Origin: Berkiella sp963803015
GTDB lineage: Bacteria; Pseudomonadota; Gammaproteobacteria; Berkiellales; Berkiellaceae
NCBI GenBank assembly: GCA_963803015.1
Contig: CAWDKV010000003.1
Location: forward strand, 620,001-684,000
Length of the DNA: 64,000 nt
Direction: 5' to 3'
The notes below the pieces were generated by a model. That model was not told the DNA's origin and ran no database searches. It saw nothing but the letters and a program-made list of their open reading frames with translations. This document shows positions 8,138-17,186 of this stretch, piece by piece. Position 1 is the stretch's first letter, and every line of letters starts with the position of its first letter. Position numbers and translations under genes: made by a program.

Positions 8138-8209
8138 ATGAAGGATATTAAAGTATTATGCATGGTTGTGGCAAAAATAGCTGTTTTGATTATCAATTCT
8201 ATAGTGTAA
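8138..8209 (+). CDS. Possible 23-residue hydrophobic peptide
   Basis: ATG at 8138, preceded by AAAAGGTGAGTCC, opens a short frame encoding MKDIKVLCMVVAKIAVLIIN plus three residues: a Lys-containing head and a single hydrophobic stretch. It resembles membrane-active small peptides in form only. It may be a chance frame. Confidence 0.25.
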   Translation: MKDIKVLCMVVAKIAVLIINSIV

Positions 8210-8255
8210 CTTCGCGTTTGAATGTAATTGCAATATTCAACTGGAATATAAATTT

Positions 8256-8323
8256 GTGCCGGACATTGCCGGGATCAGTTCAGCTTAGTTGTGATAAGTC
8301 CGGCAATTTGCAACGAGCGGCAC
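8256..8323. other. Nested inverted repeats, potential structured RNA or cruciform
   Basis: An inner perfect 8-bp stem ATTGCCGG/CCGGCAAT (8265-8272 with 8300-8307) is enclosed by an outer 6-bp stem GTGCCG/CGGCAC (8256-8261 with 8318-8323). It lies about 50 bp before the second tRNA-Arg half. There is no run of T after it, so it is not a typical terminator. Its role is unknown. Confidence 0.45.
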
Positions 8324-8371
8324 CACATAATTTTTAATAAAATCAATGAGTTAAGTTTTATATCTAAAACG

Positions 8372-8413
8372 ACGAACCAGGTGGTCGGGAGTTCGAGGAT
8401 CGAAGGGCGGCCA
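8372..8413 (+). pseudogene. 3' half of tRNA-Arg(ACG), degenerate (copy 2)
   Basis: ACGAACCAGGTGGTCGGGAG is shared with copy 1 at 5048-5092, and the T loop TTCGA is retained. The 3' side of the T stem is corrupted, but the end still reads GGCGGCCA and runs into the same ~117-bp repeat. It marks the second edge of the 5.05-8.4 kb interval. Confidence 0.75.
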
Positions 8414-8528
8414 TCATCAGCGCTTAAGCTTCAGCGCAATTGAAAATCGCAGATGAAGGTTTAGCGATGTGCTGGCCACGCCGAAGCTCAACGAGCGAAG
8501 GTGGGCTCTAGTAGTTCCGATAATCCAT
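8411..8528. repeat. ~117-bp dispersed repeat, copy 2
   Basis: Near-identical to 5090-5206, including the stretch GCGATGTGCTGGCCACGCCG and the GATAATCCAT end. It is adjacent to the degenerate tRNA-Arg half. The 194 bp that follow, up to the next gene, show no recognisable gene. Confidence 0.85.
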
Positions 8529-8722
8529 ACTACTTTAGAAAAAGAAACAAATTATAAGATTGAAGTATATTCGGGAGTACAAAATATCAAAAGGTCGACG
8601 GTTAAAATAAGTTTATATTCCTGTTGCTTAAATAGATCTTTCGGAATGCATTATTTTCTTACTAACATATTTTTGTAGCTTACAAGACAACTTATTTATA
8701 GGCTGTTTCCACATAGAAAGAT

Positions 8723-11350
8723 CTAACAACTAAATCTCTTTTTTTGATCGCTAACCTTTTCAAAATCATCATTTTGAGGAGAACCCATATTTTTTTGACA
8801 GTTTATCTTTGCTTGGTATAACCCAGCGCCAAAATAACTGGGATGTTTCCAAGCACTTAGACATAGATAACTTTGAAGATAATATTTCCATTTATGACTT
8901 GCAAGGATGCCTATTTTATAAGCCTCTTCCTCTTCAACTGAACGAGATTCATTGCTTTTGGTTAAAGGTTTTTGACGATACAGTGTGTATCGAAGTGTCA
9001 TAAAAGAAAAAGCACCAGACAATGCCGCACAACCGAAAGAAAACATAAGACCAAGAGGATATATCAGCAATGCCCCTGAAAGGGCGCCAATAAAAAGCGC
9101 TTGTTTCATCGGAGGGCGCAACCTGGATAATAATCGCGAAAAAGTGGCAATATATGAGATTTTTTGAGGTATCAAATACTGAGGGGCCACACCGATCGAA
9201 GTAGTTTCATAAGGCAACGAGGAGGGACGTTTTTTACTTTGCTGCGATTTTTTCAGATCATCAAAAAGTACAACGCTAATATTCTCTTTATTATGAAACT
9301 TAAGAAAATGCAATACGGTATTAGCATGTGCTTGGGTGTCGGTTGCCAGCATCGTAATATCTTCTCCCAGCCTTAAAGGCTGAGATGCACGATACTCTTG
9401 TTGATCAAAATTCGCGATAGCAATTTTATCCTCAGCTTCAGAAATTAAAATCAAAGGAAAAGGATTGTCTATAAAATACTGTTCTTCTTTTGAGTAGACT
9501 ACTTTTTCTTTAGATATCATAACTTGCTTCAAAAGCGCAAAGGCTTTTTCTAGTTTATGAATGTGATTTAAAATATTATTATCCCATTTTCTGAGTGCAT
9601 TTGGACTGTGTGACCCAAGGATTAAACTCCCTAATACCCAGCCAAAAGATCTTTCTTCTGTTAACTCATGCCAACCAAAAGCTTGGCCTGTTGTACCATA
9701 GTTTGTTGGCAGCAAAGAAAATAATTTCTTATTCGCATCCCCTTCTAAAAACTCAAATAATGCTAATACCTGATTGAGATTATCAAGTGTGGGGTTTTCG
9801 TAAGCCTTCTTAACATCAACATTGCTCGCAATCACTTTTTTTATCATATTCTTGAGCGCAAAACGTGACATAAACTGTTGAGACAATTTCTCTTTTTCTT
9901 CAGCATTCACTTGGCGTAAATTGGGATAGATATATTTACCGATTAACAAATAAAGGTAAAACAACTGAATAATAGCTGCTACCTCTTGGGTAAAAGCATT
10001 TGCATCAGATTCGCCAGCAAATACATCGACGTATAAATCAGCCCCTAATTGTTTTGATTTTGCTAATAAAACGGAGATAACATTTATCTCTTTAGCTAAG
10101 AAGCATGAATTTTCAATAATTTTTAGTTTGAGCTTACTAATGACTTTATTGACATTAGGCGCTTTGAAAGAGGTATAGTGGGCGATAATCCTGTCTAAAT
10201 CATAGAAAGAAGAGGATGTCGCAGAGGTGATAGACATTCTGCCAAAACAGGGCGGGCATTTATTGCCATTATCTAATCCTCCTTTGGTGATTTCTCCGCC
10301 AAAGGGAACACAGCCAAATTTTTCTAATAAATCTGTTGAGCTATCTATTAACCAATCGGTTTTGTTTAGTAATGCAAAAATAATACTAGTCGTGCCACTA
10401 ATGTTGGGATTAAAAGCAAGCTCTCCTTCATATAACCCAGAAGAGATTTCACTTTTGGGGAGATAGGGTGCAAAAAATTCATCTTTTTTAAAAGCATGAA
10501 ACAGTGCGCCCAGTACATTCTCCGCATGTTCATATTGAACTTTTTGCTTAAGCCTAAAATGAGAGGTTGCAGGAAGGCAGATTGTCTCGCCATTTAATTT
10601 TTGAATGCGACAGCCAAATAGCATGTCTCCTTGCTCACGGATAATACGATGAAGCTGTTTTGCGAAGGTGATAAGAGCTTCCTCGTGTACGATGGGATCA
10701 TACCCTGGCAGACTTGAAAGCGCTTCTAAAGGAGTTTCAAGTTTCAATTCCTCTTTGTAAGACATCGCATCAAAAATTTTAGAGAGAAAAAGCACAATTC
10801 GAATATAATCGAAGAATGAAGCAATATCTGGGTTAATTCCTTTTTCTAATAAATATTGTTTATAACTATTGGGATGGTCTACAACACAATGAATGAATAA
10901 GGCTATCAGATTTTCGTTGATTTTTTGCTCGATTAATATATTACGATAAAGTGATTGTTCATCCCATATCACTTCTTGACAAATACCTGTAAATTGCAAA
11001 AGAGCTAGGAGTTGATCTTCAGAAAGGTTTAACTCATTTGAAAGATTATTAAGAGTCGTTTGAATATAAATTGGAAAATACTCTTTCATAAATTGATGAA
11101 AAATACCAACTAAGAGACCAAGACGTGCGGCATGCATCCCCCCTTTGATTTCTCTTTCAATTTTTCCATCCTTAACATTCTCTTTAGGGATAGATGGTAG
11201 TTCTCCTAAATACTTTTTGGCAGGCTGCAGATAAAATTTTTCGATGACAGATTGCGCAAGGAGTGGAAACGACTTTGTAAATTGATTCATAGAATCGATA
11301 TTTGTCTGTGCAAAATGAGGCGATAGAGAAAGAATCACATTTGATGGCAT
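8723..11350 (-). CDS. Large effector-like protein, possible degenerate SidE-PDE-like domain plus membrane segment
   Basis: An 875-residue protein of no named family. Start choice: GTGAGGA lies 8 bases before the ATG at 11348-11350, better than the ATG nine codons upstream. Residues ~70-125 (GGMHAARLGLLV... to ...NLSEDQLLALLQFTGICQEV) align by eye with the histidine-motif region of the 2046-residue protein at 28394-34534; one of the two His is replaced here. Near 320-375 is a Gly/Cys-rich stretch (VPFGGEITKGGL...KCPPCFGRMS). Residues ~745-790 form two hydrophobic helices separated by a short loop, typical of effectors that insert in host membranes. It is divergent from the F-box gene at 11762. 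Secretion and enzymatic activity are inferences. Confidence 0.7.
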   Translation of the reverse strand: MPSNVILSLSPHFAQTNIDSMNQFTKSFPLLAQSVIEKFYLQPAKKYLGELPSIPKENVKDGKIEREIKGGMHAARLGLLVGIFHQFMKEYFPIYIQTTLNNLSNELNLSEDQLLALLQFTGICQEVIWDEQSLYRNILIEQKINENLIALFIHCVVDHPNSYKQYLLEKGINPDIASFFDYIRIVLFLSKIFDAMSYKEELKLETPLEALSSLPGYDPIVHEEALITFAKQLHRIIREQGDMLFGCRIQKLNGETICLPATSHFRLKQKVQYEHAENVLGALFHAFKKDEFFAPYLPKSEISSGLYEGELAFNPNISGTTSIIFALLNKTDWLIDSSTDLLEKFGCVPFGGEITKGGLDNGNKCPPCFGRMSITSATSSSFYDLDRIIAHYTSFKAPNVNKVISKLKLKIIENSCFLAKEINVISVLLAKSKQLGADLYVDVFAGESDANAFTQEVAAIIQLFYLYLLIGKYIYPNLRQVNAEEKEKLSQQFMSRFALKNMIKKVIASNVDVKKAYENPTLDNLNQVLALFEFLEGDANKKLFSLLPTNYGTTGQAFGWHELTEERSFGWVLGSLILGSHSPNALRKWDNNILNHIHKLEKAFALLKQVMISKEKVVYSKEEQYFIDNPFPLILISEAEDKIAIANFDQQEYRASQPLRLGEDITMLATDTQAHANTVLHFLKFHNKENISVVLFDDLKKSQQSKKRPSSLPYETTSIGVAPQYLIPQKISYIATFSRLLSRLRPPMKQALFIGALSGALLIYPLGLMFSFGCAALSGAFSFMTLRYTLYRQKPLTKSNESRSVEEEEAYKIGILASHKWKYYLQSYLCLSAWKHPSYFGAGLYQAKINCQKNMGSPQNDDFEKVSDQKKRFSC

Positions 11351-11761
11351 GAGAAGATCCTCACTTTGAATATGCACTGATATGAGTTATTTTCAAAGCC
11401 AAATCATTCACTTTTTCTTAAGGCGTGTCAAGAAATTACTAGTTTTGTTCTGAATAATTCAGAACATTTGAGGAGCTTGTCAGTAAAATATTTACAATCG
11501 CTATGTGTCAATGTCAATTAGGAAGGAGGGGCCCCCATTAGAAGGCCCTTGTCAACACTCAAATAGATCCCATGACTAATTAAATTAGGCTTTTGATAAG
11601 GAAAAACCTGCTATTAGTTCCGCAAATCTTGGATCTTTTATTTGGCACATTCCATCTTAATATTTTGGCCAATCATCCGACCTATAATTTTGTGTGACAT
11701 AATTTTCTCAAGCTAGAAGTTATTATCTTTCTTTGCAGCAATTTATCATTTTGAGGTATGT
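11351..11761. other. Divergent intergenic region
   Basis: 411 bp between two divergently transcribed large genes. It contains the F-box-gene upstream motif (11682-11708) and a separate CTTAATATT at 11656-11664, which matches one half of the Legionella PmrA box; a single half is weak evidence. No other gene is visible. Confidence 0.5.
11682..11708 (+). promoter_or_regulatory. Conserved upstream motif of F-box genes, copy 1
   Basis: CTATAATTTTGTGTGACATA followed by ATTTTCT. A 27-bp stretch at 25557-25583 matches at 24 positions. It lies 80 bp before this F-box gene and 94 bp before the other. TGACATAAT inside it has the form of an extended -10 element. The shared placement suggests common regulation. 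Confidence 0.5.
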
Positions 11762-14341
11762 ATGCTTGAAGGGCCAATTAATGTTTTGCCTGAAAATAAG
11801 TGGCTAAGTCTCCCTAAAGCACTGTGGCTTAAAGTCTATGAATATCTTTTTCTTGATCTCGAGTTAAGCAATAAAATCTATTTTAATTTTGTTTGCCGTT
11901 TGTTTGATCAACTCACCCGTGATCCAGATTTTATCAAAGCACTTATTAATCGTTATTATCCCTACTTAACCGATTCTCCCGATTTTGATAAAAACCCACA
12001 AGTATTTCTGCCTTTTCTTCGTCAGCATCTTGTTCTTAATTATCGGATCAACACGCCAGAGGAATACCTAGGCGCTTACTTCATTGCAAAAGTCACAAGA
12101 GGAGCAGCTCTAAGAGCCAGTTTCTCAGAGCTTAGGGCAAAATTGCTTAAAATGTATAGCAAACGAACAAAAAATATCAGCTTTATTGAAAGGATGAATA
12201 AAGCAATCAATAGTGTTGATGAAAATTTGATGACCTCCTTATATTCTTGGCTGTCACTTTCAACACAAAGAGATCATTCTGTTGGCGATTTGAGTGAAAA
12301 GCATTTGGTGAGTCTTACGCAGTGCTTTGGGGAATTATGTAATTTTCGAGCTCTTGTCGCCCTGTTCAATCCAGCATATTTAACCCCTAACGGGTTACGA
12401 GGATTACAAAGAGCGGCAGCTCTTTCTGATCTTTCTTTGCTTAAAGCATTAATGCAGCAAAAAGAAGCATCTTTCAGACAAGCAATTAGAAATGGCGAAC
12501 CTGTTGATGAAGCTGAGGATCCTAACAAAAATGAAACTTTACTGGCTATTACACATCATTTAGAAAAAAATGATTTGGAAAGCATCAGAACCTGTCTAGA
12601 GACAGATTCTTTAGATACTGAAAACATAAAAAAACTTCTTAATAGTCCACAGATGTGCGAACGGATTGCTACTTGGAAATTTGATGATATTTTTAAAGAA
12701 ATGACTGTGAGTACTTTTCAAGCGCTGCAAAAACTGGTCGGCATCGGTGGTTTTCAAGATGCGATGGTGGTACCTCTCGCAAGAAATACCCGGGCTGATC
12801 TGATTCAATTATTAACAGTATCAACACTACCAACAAGTGTTAGGTTGATATCTGATGCTTTTATCAATGCACAAGAGCGCTGGAGAAAAGAGACGAGTTG
12901 TGATCCAACAAGTGAAAGCTCGACACGTTGCAATGAGACAATGACTGCTATGCGAAGAAACATCTCATTGTTTGCAGCTTTACTACATTCTCCAGTTATA
13001 CTGCTTTGGTTACTTAATCTGGAAGCAACTGATCCGAGCGCACATCAATTATATGTGGCTAAAACTCGGCAATATCCTATACCACTTCATGTAGCACATT
13101 CAGTCGCACAGCGCTTTTATATACCTGAATCTCTGAGCTCCTTTGAACTTCATGAATACGATGAAACACATAAACAGTGCGTGGTAGATTTGACTGAATG
13201 GGCCTGCAAAAATGCTCGGTTAGATATTTTAGAATCATTAATCAAAAAATCGCATGGCCTTTTTATTAAAATCCTCGTTACAGCAATTTCAAAAGAGTTT
13301 CACTCCTTTTTAATAGATAAAATCAATAATATGGGCCTTATTCCTAGCTTATCACATCAGAGAAGGGGTGTTGCACTAAATGAACGAATGAAATATAAAG
13401 CAGCTCTGTTTGTCAAAGCAGCCATTTGTGATGATGCTGCAACAATTGACGATTTGTTGACTCCTTATGTTAGAGCACATGAGAAGCGAAAGTTGCAATC
13501 AGAAAATTATATATATTCTTCTGAGTTAGAAGAACCTTTAGAAGAAGCGGCTGAACTGGCAATAGAGCTACGTATGACCTGTTTAGCAAATGAGAAAGCT
13601 CGCTCGGTGCTACTTAAAATTGTCAAAATAGCGAAGTTTTCGGGGAATAAAGTGGCATGCGTATGTGAACCACTATTTTTAAATATTTTCGAGTGGGCTA
13701 TCCCTAGCTATTTAGTGGAATTTATCGATCATCACTGTAAGATTGCAGCTAATCCTTACATCTATTGGTTTGAGTTTATTAAAAGAATCCAAAAGATGAA
13801 TAATTCTGCTTTAAATGAAGCGATAGGAAAACAGATGATCTTTGTTCTTCGCGATGAATATTCATCTTGTGTCATCAAAAACGATACACTTTTTTATCTT
13901 TACTGGTTAATTGTAAAAGATCCTATTTTGTTAGGACAAATTAATGACCACCCAGAATGGCTTTTACCATCGTTTCGTCATTTTCATTTAATTGTTAGAA
14001 TTTTTTGGCCGCGTTTAACAGTGAATGCAAAAGAAAAATTGCTTTCTATAAGACCAGGCAGCGATGGCAATACCGTTTTATCTCTTTTCCGAGAACTCGA
14101 TACACATTATCCGGAAGCAAAGCTCTTTCAAAATTGGGAGAGTGGTGTTTCCTATCTATTGGGACAAGTTTCAGATGTTTCAGCAAACACAGCTGCGCCC
14201 GTTTTAAGTGCATTTCATTTGAGAAATAGTGCAGAAATGCCTCCTCAAGCTGAAAAACTAAAATCAGAAGAGAAAAGAGAGATTGAAGTAACGAAAGACA
14301 GTGATGATGATAATCCTAAAAAGAAAAAACCTAAGGGATAG
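11762..14341 (+). CDS. F-box domain protein, putative effector
   Basis: An 859-residue protein. Residues ~18-60 form an F-box: LSLPKALWLKVYEYLFLDLE, then NFVCRLFDQLTRDPDFIKAL, then the aromatic RYYPYLTD seen also in the F-box protein at 25651. F-box proteins dock on SKP1 in eukaryotic SCF ubiquitin ligases, and bacteria that use them inject them into host cells. The long middle is helical with weak solenoid character (LSDLSLLKALMQQKEASF; NARLDILESLIKKSHG) that could be decayed ankyrin repeats. The C-terminus is acidic then basic (DSDDDNPKKKKPKG) and resembles a nuclear localisation signal. TGAGGTATGT precedes the ATG at good spacing. Confidence 0.8.
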   Translation: MLEGPINVLPENKWLSLPKALWLKVYEYLFLDLELSNKIYFNFVCRLFDQLTRDPDFIKALINRYYPYLTDSPDFDKNPQVFLPFLRQHLVLNYRINTPEEYLGAYFIAKVTRGAALRASFSELRAKLLKMYSKRTKNISFIERMNKAINSVDENLMTSLYSWLSLSTQRDHSVGDLSEKHLVSLTQCFGELCNFRALVALFNPAYLTPNGLRGLQRAAALSDLSLLKALMQQKEASFRQAIRNGEPVDEAEDPNKNETLLAITHHLEKNDLESIRTCLETDSLDTENIKKLLNSPQMCERIATWKFDDIFKEMTVSTFQALQKLVGIGGFQDAMVVPLARNTRADLIQLLTVSTLPTSVRLISDAFINAQERWRKETSCDPTSESSTRCNETMTAMRRNISLFAALLHSPVILLWLLNLEATDPSAHQLYVAKTRQYPIPLHVAHSVAQRFYIPESLSSFELHEYDETHKQCVVDLTEWACKNARLDILESLIKKSHGLFIKILVTAISKEFHSFLIDKINNMGLIPSLSHQRRGVALNERMKYKAALFVKAAICDDAATIDDLLTPYVRAHEKRKLQSENYIYSSELEEPLEEAAELAIELRMTCLANEKARSVLLKIVKIAKFSGNKVACVCEPLFLNIFEWAIPSYLVEFIDHHCKIAANPYIYWFEFIKRIQKMNNSALNEAIGKQMIFVLRDEYSSCVIKNDTLFYLYWLIVKDPILLGQINDHPEWLLPSFRHFHLIVRIFWPRLTVNAKEKLLSIRPGSDGNTVLSLFRELDTHYPEAKLFQNWESGVSYLLGQVSDVSANTAAPVLSAFHLRNSAEMPPQAEKLKSEEKREIEVTKDSDDDNPKKKKPKG

Positions 14342-14590
14342 TTAAATCTCTCTGCTTACGAATTCGCTCACGGGAACTCATAACATATGGCGATTATTTC
14401 TCATTTTTGCTAAACATACCTTTCCAAGATGAGGTAATGGGGGTAACATTCCCATTTTAACCCCAGCCGCCAATTTGCATTGGAAAGCCTATTATGCAGG
14501 CCAAGTTGCGAGAGAGTTTGAAGATGATGTTCTCATAAAAGCTGTCAGAAAAGTGAGATAGCTTCATCGTGATAACTCTTTAGCATCTCC

Positions 14591-15019
14591 TTAACAAAGT
14601 AGACGGCCTCTATGATAGTGAAGGGGATCATAGGGTTTAGAAGAGCTTGTAAATTTTTGTACTAATTTTGAAGGATCTTTTAAGATCTCTTCATCTATAA
14701 AGAGAAAAGTTTTTTTCATGGCATTATAAAAGCATGGTCGAAAACTAGGATCCCTTTCATATAAAGCACTAAACATTTTGCAGATTTCCTGCGCATTCTT
14801 AAAGAGTTTACTGTCCGGACTTGTCTTAAGTGCCAAATGAATTGTATCTAATACTCCTTTCATAAATTGATCATTCTCGATTAAGTTATCGATTATAAAT
14901 CCTCCGGTGCAAGGATAATGAGTCCGAGTCATTGGCCAATCAGCACCTTGAAGTAAATAGGCTTTATAAGTATTAGCGAGTTCTTGCAAGGCTGCTTCTT
15001 GATTAGCATTTAAAGGCAT
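14591..15019 (-). CDS. Hypothetical protein
   Basis: A 142-residue, mainly helical protein with no recognised family. Four Cys and several His/Tyr near the ends (THYPCTGG; PCFYNAMKK; YHRGRLLC) are notable, but no metal motif is clear. Its 5' neighbour is a 480-bp gap. In the 249 bp separating it from the F-box gene, the plus strand reads NLHWKAYYAGQVAREFEDD before a stop, which may be another gene remnant. Confidence 0.55.
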   Translation of the reverse strand: MPLNANQEAALQELANTYKAYLLQGADWPMTRTHYPCTGGFIIDNLIENDQFMKGVLDTIHLALKTSPDSKLFKNAQEICKMFSALYERDPSFRPCFYNAMKKTFLFIDEEILKDPSKLVQKFTSSSKPYDPLHYHRGRLLC

Positions 15020-15500
15020 ATTTAAAATCCTTGATTAAATATCATCTGGCCCAGATAGACGTCAAATTGTATTATTTTAATAAAACATTGTAAGCTAGTT
15101 AAAATCAGACATCAATAATTTATCGAAAAATCATTGATGATAGAGGCATGTCAAATGTCTAGACTTGACTCTGAGGGATCCCCACATCTTTAAACCACAT
15201 GTTGGTACAACCGTATTGCTTTGACAGCTGCATATATCTCAATATGCTTAATACATTTATAGGTGATGGGGACACGTCTTGACATTTGACGAGTATGAAA
15301 CACATGTAAAGAAAACGTTCCATATTCTACATGCGGAAAAAGGTTGTTCAAAAACACTATTTCAAAGCAAAGTAATGCAATTAGGACCAGCCTTACATAA
15401 ACAAAATGTGTAAAAGAGCCATTCTAATCATCTTCAAATAAAGTAGTGAATTATAGGGAGGCGGGGACTCTCTGTTAGAATTCAAATTCAGATGTTGAGA
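15020..15500. other. Intergenic region without recognised gene
   Basis: About 480 bp of AT-rich sequence. No frame of more than a few dozen codons looks protein-like on either strand and no repeat shared with the rest of the window was seen. Confidence 0.5.
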
Positions 15501-16124
15501 TCATGAAAAAGAATACTTTACGCCTACCAAATAGCTACGAGTACCACCAACCAGTCTCTGCTGATTCCTACATTCATGATTGACAGAAAGATTTAAATTT
15601 AGATTTTTTTGTAAATTGTATCCTGCGCCAATCTCTGCCTTCGGAACAAAAATTGATTGCGACTTAAGAGGCTGATCATTCACAAAAAAATATAGCTTTT
15701 CACCATAATAGTGATCATTCCCATTGAGGCGCGCTGTATATTCTTGATGTACTAATGCAGTGCCTAGTTTTGCAAATATGTCGAATCGTTGAGTAATGAA
15801 ACAATCTGCTACACCGAGCATATCAAGGCTCCATCTTTTCGCAGTGACACTCAATGCGCCGTGTTTGTCTTCGATATTTTGATAGCCTTGAGCACCACCT
15901 TCGACTCCCAATTTGACTCTATCAGTCAAGTTCCATAAATACCCTGTTGCAACACGCCCAGTGATCCCAAACTTATCCTGTTCAAGAAAAACAGAGCTTA
16001 GTGGACTGGCATATCCATGACTAGCTCCTATTTGAGCGCTAATATAGGGTGAGGAATGTGCTACTTCGCTAAACATTAGAGCACAAGTAGATAGCGTTAC
16101 TATTAATTTTTTAAAGTTATTCAT
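15501..16124 (-). CDS. Outer-membrane beta-barrel protein
   Basis: A 207-residue protein with a clear Sec signal peptide (MNNFKKLIVTLSTCALMFSE, cleavage probably after VAHS). The mature part is made of alternating amphipathic strands with Gly/aromatic turns, such as GVEGGAQGYQN, FDIFAKLGTALVHQEYTARL and KAEIGAGYNLQKNLNLNLSV. The last strand, YLVGVKYSFS, is close to the C-terminal Bam recognition pattern, though it ends in Ser after Phe. The length suits an 8-strand OmpA/OmpW-like barrel. A surface or porin-like role is inferred; it stands alone. Confidence 0.85.
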   Translation of the reverse strand: MNNFKKLIVTLSTCALMFSEVAHSSPYISAQIGASHGYASPLSSVFLEQDKFGITGRVATGYLWNLTDRVKLGVEGGAQGYQNIEDKHGALSVTAKRWSLDMLGVADCFITQRFDIFAKLGTALVHQEYTARLNGNDHYYGEKLYFFVNDQPLKSQSIFVPKAEIGAGYNLQKNLNLNLSVNHECRNQQRLVGGTRSYLVGVKYSFS

Positions 16125-16550
16125 GGATATTCCAACTATTATTTTGTTTTATTAAATAAGGATTTCCCAGAAACCTTATTTTCGCCCGGATTCTATCCCG
16201 CATATTCGTATGTATCAAGTTTTTCTATTGCTTCTATCAGTAATTTGAATGCCATCGGCTACACTGCAAAGCGTGTAAAACCTCTTTAGATCACAAACCA
16301 AATGGCCATTGGATCACCCCTAAACTGGCTTTTCAAAGCAGGTTGTCTCAAATTGATCAAAAATTCTCAAGATAGGTGTGGGTTCCCGAATATAAAACCT
16401 TATTTTTTAGAAAACGAAACAACCCTTTTTTGAGGTATTATGTAATTTTAATTATAATTCTTTCCTTTTATATTAAGTGAAAAGCTATCTTATGAAATCT
16501 GGTATTAGCTATCAGGGGTAAAGTTTATTGTGTTAAGAGAAAGTTCTTAA
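16125..16550. other. Intergenic region with a short dispersed repeat
   Basis: No gene seen. A segment at ~16377-16407 (GTGTGGG..., then CGAATATAAAACCTT) reappears at ~57141-57171 upstream of an ankyrin gene with a few substitutions. The rest is AT-rich and featureless. Confidence 0.5.
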
Positions 16551-16898
16551 GGGACAAATATTGAACATCATCATGAGAACCGCGAGAAAACCCAACATAG
16601 CATTAGCATTACACCAAAAACGCATCTTTATAAAATAATTAATGTAAAAACGCTAGAAGTAAATAGCAACCATCACGAGGGCATCAAGCAGTTAGCGCCA
16701 GTTTTTATAGTTAATGCGCTCGCACCAGATGGCGTGATTGAAGGCATAGAAGCACCTCAAAAACGTTTTTTTATGGGGGTCATCTGGCATCCGGAGTTTT
16801 TGCTAAGTCCTGAGGAAAAAGAACTTTGGAAATCATTTATACGGCAAGCTGCTCTATATCATCTACAACGAAAATCTAAGAATTGCTTTGTGATTTAG
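16551..16898 (+). pseudogene. puuD: PuuD-type gamma-glutamyl-GABA hydrolase remnant (peptidase C26)
   Basis: About 115 codons encode the C-terminal part of a class I glutamine amidotransferase-like hydrolase: the substrate region IEHHHENREKTQHSISITPK, then VNSNHHEGIKQLAP, APDGVIEGIEAP and the catalytic His/Glu motif GVIWHPEF. The N-terminal half, including the nucleophilic Cys, is missing; a stop precedes the frame at ~16548. In intact form the enzyme releases GABA from gamma-glutamyl-GABA in putrescine breakdown. Confidence 0.85.
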
Positions 16899-16911
16899 CT
16901 ATGTTCCAGTA

Positions 16912-17183
16912 TTAGATGATTTTACAAACATTCCAAGAGCATGCTAAATATTTCATCGAAATTTTCAATGGCATCTTCAAAAGTACTCTCTTCACCGTCA
17001 TAGACCATGGCTTGCGAGAGACCAACCTGAAGTCACAGTCTTCAGACATTCTTTTAACCACTTTATGAGCTTTTGCTAAACATGTTCCACCATGGAACAC
17101 TATATCAAATGTTTGGTCTTCAATTTTTGAGATGATATTAAGTACTCCCGTAGGCCTTTGAGATTTAAGGTAAAGTGAACCGT
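16912..17183 (-). pseudogene. AbiEii/AbiGii-like nucleotidyltransferase toxin remnant
   Basis: The frame FDIVFHGGTCLAKAHKVVKR followed by MSEDCDFR matches the nucleotidyltransferase signature (F.GGT.L.K......SED.D) of AbiEii-type toxins, which are half of type IV toxin-antitoxin and abortive-infection systems. The protein is cut off right after this motif and continues out of frame, and the upstream part is absent. No AbiEi antitoxin is visible. It starts inside the stop region of the next gene upstream. Confidence 0.75.
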
Positions 17184-17186
17184 TTT

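Noticed and set aside
11656..11664. CTTAATATT considered as a PmrA regulatory box
   Set aside because: Only a single half-site is present; the established motif is a spaced direct repeat.
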